Shown here one piece after another: positions 57,350-64,000 of a stretch of 64,000 bases of DNA; positions within the stretch are counted from its first letter, which is position 1; each line of letters opens with the position of its first letter. The notes beneath the pieces were generated by a model. It saw only the letters and a list, made by a program, of their open reading frames with translations. It had not been told where the DNA came from and did no database searches. This DNA comes from Microbacterium sp. JZ31. Lineage in GTDB: Bacteria > Actinomycetota > Actinomycetes > Actinomycetales > Microbacteriaceae. Location of the stretch: positions 1,550,001-1,614,000 of the forward strand of contig NZ_CP017661.1 of assembly GCF_016805985.1 (NCBI RefSeq), in the 5' to 3' direction. The translations under genes and the position numbers were made by a program.

Positions 57350-59918
57350 CGACCTTCGGCGCGCGCACGATCACGCGCACGATCGCGCGGTCGCCGAGCG
57401 CGCGGATCACGCGCTCGTCCTCGCGCGCCATCCGCTCCAGGGTCTCGGTGTCGACCTTCGCCGGCACCTCGAGGGTCGCGCGCACCTTGCCGTCGATCTG
57501 GACGACCGCCGTGACGGACTCCTCGACCAGCAAGGCGGGATCGGCGCTGCGCCACGTCACGAGGCCGATGGACGCGTCGTAGCCGAGCACCTGCCACATC
57601 TCCTCGGCCGTGTGCGGCGCGAAGAGATCCAGGATCATCGCGGTCGCCTCGACGGCCTCGCGGACGGCGGGGTCCGCCGGGCCGGCGGCGCCGTCCACGG
57701 CCTTGCGGGTGGCGTTCACCAGCTCCATGAGGCGGGCGACCACGACGTTGAACTTCGTCTGCTCGATCAGCACCGGCGCGTCGGCCAGCAGACGGTGCGT
57801 CACGCGGCGCAGCGCCGCGTCGCCCTCGGCCCACACGACGTCCTTCTCGCTCGAGACCTCCTGCGCCAGACGCAGCGCACGCGCGAGGAACTTCTGCGCG
57901 CCGGTCATCGACACGTCGTCCCAGTTCTTGTCGTCCTCGACCGGTCCCACGAACGCCAGCGCGACGCGCACGACATCCGCGCCGTACTGCTTGACCTCGT
58001 CCGTGAAGAGGATCAGGTTGCCCTTCGACTTCGACATCTTCGTGCCGCCCAGGTTCACCATGCCCTGGTTGATCAGGCTCGAGAACGGCTCGGTGAAGTC
58101 CACCAGGCCCATGTCGAAGAGCACCTTCGTGATGAAGCGCGCGTACAGCAGGTGCAGGATGGCGTGCTCGACGCCGCCGATGTACGTGTCGACGGGTGCC
58201 CAGCGGTCGACGTCCTTGGGATCGAACGCCTTCGCGTCGTTCCCCGGCGACAGGAAGCGCAGGAAGTACCACGAGCTGTCGACGAACGTGTCCATCGTGT
58301 CGGGGTCGCGCAGCGCGGGCTCACCCGTGCGCGGATCCGTCGTCTCGACCCAGCCGCTCGCGGCGCCCAGCGGCGACGAGCCCTTGGGCTTCAGGTCCAG
58401 CCCGGCCGCGTCCGGCAGGCGCACGGGGAGCTGGTCGGCGGGGACCGGCACGATCTCGCCGCCCTCCGTGTGGATCATCGGGATCGGGGTGCCCCAGAAC
58501 CGCTGGCGCGAGATGAGCCAGTCGCGCAGGCGGTACTGCTTGGCGGCGCGGCCCGTGCCGTCGGCCTCGAGCTGCTCGATCACGCGCGCGATCGCGTTGC
58601 GCTTGGACAGGCCGTCGAGCGATCCGGAGTTGATCATCCGGCCCTCGCCGGTGAGCGCCTCGCCCGTCGCGCGCGGGTTCAGCTCGCTCAGCTGCGGGTC
58701 GATCGGCACGCCGTCCTCGTCCACCTCGATGACCGGGATGGCGCCCGTGATCGGCGCGGTGGTGTCGACGACCACGCGCACCGGCAGGTCGAACGCGCGG
58801 GCGAAGTCCAGGTCGCGCTGGTCGTGCGCGGGCACCGCCATGACGGCGCCGTGGCCGTAGTCGGCCAGGACGTAGTCGGCCGCCCAGATCGGCAGACGCT
58901 CGCCGTTGACGGGGTTGATCGCGTAGCGCTCCAGGAACACGCCCGTCTTGGGCCGGTCGGCGCTCTGGCGCTCGATGTCGGACTGCTTCTGCGTCTGCTC
59001 CAGGTAGTCCTGGAAGCGCAGGCGCGCCTCGGGCGAGGCGTCGGCCACGAGCTCGGCGGCCAGGTCGCTGTCGGGCGCTACGACCATGAAGGTCGCGCCG
59101 TGCAGCGTGTCGGGGCGGGTCGAGAAGACCGTGACCTTCTCGGCGCGGCCCTCGATCTCGAAGTCGATGTCGGCGCCCACCGAGCGGCCGATCCAGTTGC
59201 GCTGCATCTGCAGCACCTTGTGCGGCCAGAAGCCCTCGAGCTGGTTCAGGTCGTCCAGCAGCCGGTCGGCGTAGTCGGTGATCTTGAAGTACCACTGCGT
59301 GAGCTTCTTCTTCACCACGGTGAAGCCGCAGCGCTCGCACGCGCCGTCGACGACCTGCTCGTTCGCCAGCACGGTCTGGTCGTTCGGGCACCAGTTGACC
59401 GGGCTCTCCTTGCGGTACGCCAGGCCGCGCTCGTGCAGCTGCTGGAACAGCCACTGGTTCCACCGGTAGTAGTCGTCGTCGCTCGTGTGCAGCACACGGC
59501 TCCAGTCGAACGAGACGCCGTAGGCCTTCAGGCTCGTGCGCTGCTGCGCGATGTTGTCGTAGGTCCACACGCGCGGGTCGGCGCCGCGCTGGATCGCCGC
59601 GTTCTCGGCCGGCAGGCCGAACGAGTCCCAGCCGATCGGGTGCAGCACGTTGTATCCGCGGTGGCGCCAGAAGCGGGCCACGATGTCGCTGTACAGGTAG
59701 TTCTCGGCGTGCCCCATGTGCAGGTCGCCCGAGGGGTACGGGAACATCGCCAGCACGTACTTGCGCGGCCGGGTGTCGTCCTCGCCGCCGGCGAGGAACG
59801 TGCCGTGCTGCTCCCAGTACGCCTGCCACTTCGCCTGCAGGGCGTGGACGTCGAACGCGCCCTCCACGGGCACGGCAGCGGGAGCGGAGGAGATCTGCGA
59901 CACGGGTGGGACAGCCAA
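57330..59918 (-). CDS. leuS: Leucine-tRNA ligase
   Basis: 862-aa class I synthetase. HMGH at residues 67-70, KMSKS at 627-631 and the CP1 editing domain with the Thr-rich [20 protein letters not shown]. Zinc-ribbon cysteines (WCPN and CERCG) are kept. The listed TTG start ([11 protein letters not shown]) is the longest; a GTG at 59903 is possible. No clear -10 within 10 nt, so the start is the least certain part. Confidence 0.97.
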   Translation of the reverse strand: MAVPPVSQISSAPAAVPVEGAFDVHALQAKWQAYWEQHGTFLAGGEDDTRPRKYVLAMFPYPSGDLHMGHAENYLYSDIVARFWRHRGYNVLHPIGWDSFGLPAENAAIQRGADPRVWTYDNIAQQRTSLKAYGVSFDWSRVLHTSDDDYYRWNQWLFQQLHERGLAYRKESPVNWCPNDQTVLANEQVVDGACERCGFTVVKKKLTQWYFKITDYADRLLDDLNQLEGFWPHKVLQMQRNWIGRSVGADIDFEIEGRAEKVTVFSTRPDTLHGATFMVVAPDSDLAAELVADASPEARLRFQDYLEQTQKQSDIERQSADRPKTGVFLERYAINPVNGERLPIWAADYVLADYGHGAVMAVPAHDQRDLDFARAFDLPVRVVVDTTAPITGAIPVIEVDEDGVPIDPQLSELNPRATGEALTGEGRMINSGSLDGLSKRNAIARVIEQLEADGTGRAAKQYRLRDWLISRQRFWGTPIPMIHTEGGEIVPVPADQLPVRLPDAAGLDLKPKGSSPLGAASGWVETTDPRTGEPALRDPDTMDTFVDSSWYFLRFLSPGNDAKAFDPKDVDRWAPVDTYIGGVEHAILHLLYARFITKVLFDMGLVDFTEPFSSLINQGMVNLGGTKMSKSKGNLILFTDEVKQYGADVVRVALAFVGPVEDDKNWDDVSMTGAQKFLARALRLAQEVSSEKDVVWAEGDAALRRVTHRLLADAPVLIEQTKFNVVVARLMELVNATRKAVDGAAGPADPAVREAVEATAMILDLFAPHTAEEMWQVLGYDASIGLVTWRSADPALLVEESVTAVVQIDGKVRATLEVPAKVDTETLERMAREDERVIRALGDRAIVRVIVRAPKVVSFSTK

Positions 59919-59985
59919 TCGTTCGAGAGCGCGCCGAACGGGCGCGGCGGTGCGAGCTTCCAGGGTACCGCTCGGCGCGCACGCC

Positions 59986-59991
59986 TATGCT
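59986..59991 (+). promoter_or_regulatory. -10 hexamer TATGCT of the DedA gene (leaderless)
   Basis: TATGCT, spacer CGTGGC, then GTG at 59998. Confidence 0.5.
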
Positions 59992-59997
59992 CGTGGC

Positions 59998-60636
59998 GTG
60001 GATGACGCGCTTCGATGGCTGCTCGACATCGTCGAGTCCGTCGATCCCGTGCTGCGCACCGCGCTGGCGGGCCTCGCGATCCTGCTCGAGACGAGCGTGC
60101 TCGTCGGCGTCATCGTGCCGGGCGACACGGTCGTGATCGTCGCGGCGACGGGCGTCAGATCCGCCGTCGAGGGCGTGATCCTCGCGGTGGTCGTGATCAT
60201 CGGCTCGCTCGCCGGAGAGTCCATCGGCTTCGGGCTGGGACGCTGGCTCGGTCCGCACATCCGGGCGTCGTGGATGGGGCGCAGGATCGGCGAGCGGAAC
60301 TGGCTGCGTGCGGAGCGCTACGTGCAGCGCCGCGGCGGCATCGCGATCTTCCTCTCGCGCTTCCTGCCCGTGCTGCACTCTCTCGTCCCCCTTACGGTCG
60401 GCATGAGCACGTACACATACCGGCGATTCATCCTCTGGACCTTCCCGGCGTGCGTGATCTGGGCGACGCTCTACGTCTCTGTCGCGGCCGGCGCCGCCCA
60501 GTCCTACCGCAGGCTGTCCGACGACGCGCACTGGGCCGGATACATCTTCGTGGGCGCGATCCTGCTGCTGGTCGTGGGCGTGTTCGTCGCGAAGAAGGTC
60601 ATCGCGCGCCTCGAGCAGCGCCACTTCGAGGACTGA
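59998..60636 (+). CDS. DedA family membrane protein
   Basis: 212-aa protein of the SNARE-associated/VTT domain family (PF09335). Helices at about 20-40 and 50-70; GSLAGESIGFGLGRWLG and the conserved FLSRFLPVLHSLVPLTVGMS block with essential Arg and Pro. DedA proteins flip undecaprenyl phosphate or other lipids. GTG start, leaderless pattern. Confidence 0.93.
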   Translation: MDDALRWLLDIVESVDPVLRTALAGLAILLETSVLVGVIVPGDTVVIVAATGVRSAVEGVILAVVVIIGSLAGESIGFGLGRWLGPHIRASWMGRRIGERNWLRAERYVQRRGGIAIFLSRFLPVLHSLVPLTVGMSTYTYRRFILWTFPACVIWATLYVSVAAGAAQSYRRLSDDAHWAGYIFVGAILLLVVGVFVAKKVIARLEQRHFED

Positions 60637-60698
60637 CCGACCAAGACGGGGAGTCTCCGACCGAGGCGGCGCACCGCGGTCGTGGAAGACTGGACGCG

Positions 60699-61732
60699 AT
60701 GTCCTCCACCGCTCCCCGAGACAGGATCCACTGGATCGCCCGCATCGAGCGTCGCGTGCACGCATGGCGCGAGCGCCGCGCCCGTCGGCGCGGCCGCAAA
60801 CCCACCGTGCTGGTGTTCCCCGGCTACGGCGGCGAAGGCTGGGTGCGGGTGCTCGGACGCGTGCTGATCGTGCCCCCGACGAAGCGCACGAAGACCGGCG
60901 AGCTCGCGAGCGTGCGCGGCTGGCGCAGCTTCCTCGGCATCCCGGTCGGCTACGCGGCGGTCACCATCACGATCGGCGACGAGACGCACGAAGTGGTCGC
61001 CGACCGCGGCGGCGTGATCGACGCGCGCATCGAGGCGAACCTCGAGCCCGGCTGGCAGCTCGTGCAGATGTCCGTGGAGAACGGCGCACCGGGCGAGTCG
61101 CTCGTGCAGATCGTCGGACCGGATGTGCGCCAGGGCGTCGTGAGCGACATCGACGACACGATCATGGTGACGGCTCTCCCCCGTCCGCTGCTGGCGGCGT
61201 GGAACTCCTTCGTGCTGGACGAGCACGCCCGCCAGGCGGTGCCGGGCATGGCCGTGCTGCTCGGAAGGCTGACGCGTCAGCAGCCCGGTACGCCGATGCT
61301 CTACCTCTCCACCGGTGCGTGGAACATCGCGCCCACGCTCACGCGGTTCCTGAGCCGGCACCTCTACCCGCGGGCTCGCTGCTGCTGACCGACTGGGGTC
61401 CCACGCACGACCGCTGGTTCCGCAGCGGGCGCGACCACAAGGCGACGAATCTGCGACGGCTCGCCGAGGAGTTCCCCGACATCCGCTGGTTGCTCATCGG
61501 CGACGACGGCCAGCACGACGACGCGATCTACACCGAGTTCACGGCCGAGTATCCGGCCTCGGTCGCGGGCGTCGCCATCCGCCGCCTGACCCCCGCCGAG
61601 GCGGTCCTCGCGGGTGGTCGCACGGCCGTGAACGACCACTCGGGCGCCTCCATCCCGTGGGTCACGGCCGACGACGGCGGCGGTCTCGCGGAGCGCCTCG
61701 AGGCAGTGGGGCTGCTCGACCCCGAGAAGTGA
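60699..61732 (+). pseudogene. App1-like phosphatase (DUF2183), frameshifted
   Basis: HAD-like phosphatidate phosphatase APP1 catalytic domain (PF09949). The catalytic DIDDT motif is at residues 150-154 (SDIDDTIMVTALPRPL), then YLSTGAWNIAPTLTRFLSRH. The frame breaks around 61367-61373 (CTCTACCCGCGGGC); one extra C restores YPAGSLLLTDWGPTHDRWFR and the rest, through LIGDDGQHDDAIYTEF to LDPEK. Expected length about 344 aa. No sign of further decay. Likely a sequencing error. Confidence 0.85.
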
Positions 61733-61776
61733 CGCCGCGGACCGCCCGCGGCGGTCCAGATGTCGGCGGCACGGCA

Positions 61777-61782
61777 TAGCCT
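61777..61782 (+). promoter_or_regulatory. -10 hexamer TAGCCT of the SRAP gene (leaderless)
   Basis: TAGCCT, spacer GGCGGC, then ATG at 61789. Confidence 0.55.
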
Positions 61783-61788
61783 GGCGGC

Positions 61789-62502
61789 ATGTGCGGACGT
61801 TTCGTCGTGGCGAAGGTGGGCAACGAGCTCGTGGGCGAGCTGCGGGTGGATCTCGTGGCGGACGAGCTTCCGCCGCCGTCGTACAACGTCGCGCCGACGG
61901 ATCCGGTGGCGATCGTGCTCGACTCCGCCAAGACCGAGCCGCCCACGCGCCGGCTCGAGGCCGCGCGCTGGGGGCTGATCCCGTCGTGGGCGAAGGACAC
62001 GAAGATCGGCGCCCGCGCCTTCAACGCGCGCTCGGAGGAGCTCGAGGAGAAGGCGATGTTCCAGAAGGCGCTCCAGAAGCGTCGCGCGATCATCCCCTCC
62101 AGCGGCTACTACGAGTGGCAGCAGCAGGCGGACGGCAAGATCCCCCACTTCATCCACCCGGCGGACGACTCTCCGCTGCTGTTCGCGGGACTGTACGAGT
62201 GGTGGAAGGACCCCTCGAAGGCGGATGACGACCCGGACCGCTGGGTGCTGAGCTTCACGATCCTGACCCGCGATGCGATCGGCGAGCTGGGATCGATCCA
62301 CGGCCGCATGCCGGTGTTCCTCGACGTCGATCACGCCGACGCCTGGCTCGACCCGACGATCGACTACCCGCGCGACGTGCTCGACGCGGCGGTCGACGCC
62401 GCGCCGTACGTCGCCGAGACGCTCGTGCACCATCCGGTGGCGAAGGACGTCGGCAACGTGCGCAACAACTCCTCCGCGCTGATCGAGCCGCTCGCCTCCT
62501 GA
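61789..62502 (+). CDS. SOS response-associated protein (SRAP/YedK, HMCES family)
   Basis: 237-aa protein that forms a covalent link to abasic sites in single-stranded DNA. Catalytic Cys2 (MCGRF), Asn79 (FNARSE), Glu109 (GYYEW) and His171 (HGRMP) are present. Met1 must be removed to expose Cys2, and peptide deformylase is encoded in this window. No LexA-box-like palindrome was noticed in the 56-bp upstream gap. Confidence 0.95.
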   Translation: MCGRFVVAKVGNELVGELRVDLVADELPPPSYNVAPTDPVAIVLDSAKTEPPTRRLEAARWGLIPSWAKDTKIGARAFNARSEELEEKAMFQKALQKRRAIIPSSGYYEWQQQADGKIPHFIHPADDSPLLFAGLYEWWKDPSKADDDPDRWVLSFTILTRDAIGELGSIHGRMPVFLDVDHADAWLDPTIDYPRDVLDAAVDAAPYVAETLVHHPVAKDVGNVRNNSSALIEPLAS

Positions 62503-62542
62503 GGCCACGGGGCGACGCGGGACGGAGTGGGACGGCACAAGG

Positions 62543-62548
62543 GATACT
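62543..62548 (+). promoter_or_regulatory. -10 hexamer GATACT of the M18 aminopeptidase gene (leaderless)
   Basis: GATACT, spacer GGACGG, then ATG at 62555. Confidence 0.45.
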
Positions 62549-62554
62549 GGACGG

Positions 62555-63844
62555 ATGATCGCCGAACGTGTTCCCGACGATGCCCGTGCCCACATCGAGG
62601 ACCTCGCCGCGTTCGTGACGGCGTCGCCGTCGTCGTATCACGCGGCCGCCGAGGTCGCACGCCGCGCCGAGGAGGCCGGGCACACGCGGATCATCGAGAC
62701 CGAGGCCTGGGAGATCACGCCGGGCGGGCGCTACGTGGTGGTGCGCGACGGCTCGGTCGTCGTGTTCGCGCTGCCGGAGGACGCCGGCGCCACCACGCCG
62801 TTCGCGATCGTCGGCGCGCACACCGACTCGCCCGGCTTCAAGCTCAAGCCGAAGCCGACGACGCACGGCCCCGGCGGCTGGTGGCAGCTCGGCCTCGAGG
62901 TGTACGGCGGGCCGCTGCTGAACTCGTGGCTCGACCGCGAGCTCGAGCTCGCCGGCCGGGTCGTGACGCTCGCGGGCGACGAGCACCTCGTGCGCACGGG
63001 ATCGCTGTTGCGGATCCCGCAGCTCGCGATTCACCTCGACCGCGGCGTCAACGACGGTCTGACGCTCGACAAGCAGCGCCACACGCAGCCCGTGTGGGGC
63101 ATCGGGGACCCGGAGAGCGCCGACATCCTGCACACGCTCGCGGCGCGTGCGGGCATCGACGCGTCCGAGATCGGCGGCTTCGACATCGTCGTCGCCGACA
63201 CGCAGGAGCCGCGCGCCTTCGGGCACGGCCAGGAGCTGTTCGCGTCGGGCCGCTTGGACAACCTGCTGTCGACGCACGCGGGTCTTGTCGCGCAGCTGAA
63301 CGCGACGCCGCAGCGGTCCATCGCCGTCTTCGCGTCGTTCGATCACGAGGAGATCGGCAGCCAGTCCCGCTCGGGCGCTGCGGGGCCCTTCCTCGAGGAC
63401 GTGCTGCTGCGCATCTCCGGCGCGCTCGGTGCGGGGGACGCGGAACGCATGCAGGCGTTCGCGTCCTCGCTGCACGTCTCGAGCGACGTGGGTCACGCGG
63501 TGCACCCCAACTACCCCGAGCGCCACGACCCGGTCAACAAGCCCGTGGCGGGCGGCGGTCCGATCCTCAAGATCAACGCCAACCAGCGCTACGCGACGGA
63601 CGCCCACGGCGCTGCCGCGTGGAACGCCGCCTGTGCAGCCGCCGAGGTGCCCACGCAGGAGTTCGTGTCGAACAACGCCGTACCGTGCGGATCGACCATC
63701 GGCCCCATCACGGCCACGCGACTGGGCATCCGCACGGTCGACGTCGGCGTGCCGATCCTGTCGATGCACTCGGCGCGGGAGCTGACGGCGGTCGTCGACC
63801 CCTGGTACCTCTCGCGCGCCATGCACGCCATCCTCGCCCGCTGA
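62555..63844 (+). CDS. M18 family aminopeptidase
   Basis: 429-aa zinc aminopeptidase (PF02127). First metal ligands in GAHTDSPGFKLKP (His89, Asp91), then FDHEEIGSQSRSGAAGPFLE and the C-terminal His in VPILSMHSARELTAVVDPWY. Cytoplasmic, no signal peptide; prefers acidic or bulky N-terminal residues in homologues. Confidence 0.95.
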   Translation: MIAERVPDDARAHIEDLAAFVTASPSSYHAAAEVARRAEEAGHTRIIETEAWEITPGGRYVVVRDGSVVVFALPEDAGATTPFAIVGAHTDSPGFKLKPKPTTHGPGGWWQLGLEVYGGPLLNSWLDRELELAGRVVTLAGDEHLVRTGSLLRIPQLAIHLDRGVNDGLTLDKQRHTQPVWGIGDPESADILHTLAARAGIDASEIGGFDIVVADTQEPRAFGHGQELFASGRLDNLLSTHAGLVAQLNATPQRSIAVFASFDHEEIGSQSRSGAAGPFLEDVLLRISGALGAGDAERMQAFASSLHVSSDVGHAVHPNYPERHDPVNKPVAGGGPILKINANQRYATDAHGAAAWNAACAAAEVPTQEFVSNNAVPCGSTIGPITATRLGIRTVDVGVPILSMHSARELTAVVDPWYLSRAMHAILAR

Positions 63845-63845
63845 C

Positions 63846-64000
63846 ATGCCCCCGCTCGCTGCCCGCCGGCCCGCCGTCCTCCCACTCAGGCGCCTTGAGC
63901 GGGACGAGTGGCGCGCCCGCGAGCAGGCGCACGCGCACCGCGCCGAGGCGCTGACGGCCGAGCACCGCGCGCGAGCCGCGCGCGGCGAGAAGCATCCGGT
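63846..64000 (+). CDS. 5' end of a gene related to actinobacterial '3-methyladenine DNA glycosylase'
   Basis: Only 51 codons are present. The text EWRAREQAHAHRAEALTAEH followed by RARAARGEKHPV resembles the N-terminus of an actinobacterial family annotated as 3-methyladenine DNA glycosylase (recalled, not searched). ATG at 63846, one nucleotide after the aminopeptidase stop, so it is likely in the same transcript. Confidence 0.6.
   Translation, partial: MPPLAARRPAVLPLRRLERDEWRAREQAHAHRAEALTAEHRARAARGEKHP

Noticed and set aside
57612..60005. 797-codon plus-strand open frame opposite leuS
   Set aside because: Shadow of the full-length leucyl-tRNA synthetase.

Overview
The window is chromosomal DNA of a high-GC actinobacterium. 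Gene content and order (lepA-hemW-hrcA-dnaJ-rsmE-HIT-phoH-ybeY-CorC-era, then leuA, recO-uppS, dus-dgt-dnaG), many GTG starts and numerous apparently leaderless genes fit Microbacteriaceae, most likely Microbacterium or a close relative; this is inference from gene families and synteny, not a database result. No rRNA, CRISPR array, prophage or insertion sequence was seen. There are two tRNA genes (CAT and GTT anticodons).

Layout. 1-327: truncated DUF2231 membrane protein. 529-9353: sugar-acid catabolic operon: Ldh_2-type dehydrogenase (frameshifted), TRAP importer (P, Q and M subunits), enolase-superfamily aldonate dehydratase, 2-oxoglutarate-semialdehyde-type dehydrogenase, FAH-superfamily 2-keto-3-deoxy acid enzyme and a GntR/FadR regulator. 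9406-19650: mostly single genes: APH-like kinase, tRNA(CAT), SelO, DMT transporter, peptide deformylase, septum-formation lipoprotein, alpha/beta hydrolase, sigK/rskA pair, AI-2E transporter, a decayed DUF308-like locus, an ion channel, tRNA-Asn. 19708-31630: ABC ATPase, dnaG, dgt, dus; glutathione peroxidase; frnE, uppS, recO; a 135-bp tandem repeat; TRIC channel; leuA with a Leu-codon leader peptide; a lipoprotein. 31719-42878: the conserved heat-shock, ribosome and GTPase cluster, with a perfect CIRCE operator before hrcA. 43130-48941: an Opp/Dpp-type ABC importer whose fused ATPase is frameshifted. 49074-54409: alpha/beta hydrolase, rpsT, holA, comEC, comEA. 54777-63844: an M20 peptidase coupled to a YbdK-type carboxylate-amine ligase, leuS, DedA, an App1-like phosphatase (frameshifted), an SRAP protein and an M18 aminopeptidase. 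The right edge cuts a gene resembling an actinobacterial protein annotated as 3-methyladenine DNA glycosylase.

Main points for a second look: (i) the first operon can be read as a complete aldonate-to-2-oxoglutarate route with its own carboxylate importer; (ii) leuA has a short leader peptide with four Leu codons in a row and mutually exclusive RNA pairings; (iii) three otherwise intact genes each carry one -1 frameshift in a short G or C run, which suggests base-calling errors; (iv) at least sixteen start codons have a TAnnnT-like hexamer 6-7 nt upstream, pointing to widespread leaderless transcription, which also helps choose starts.
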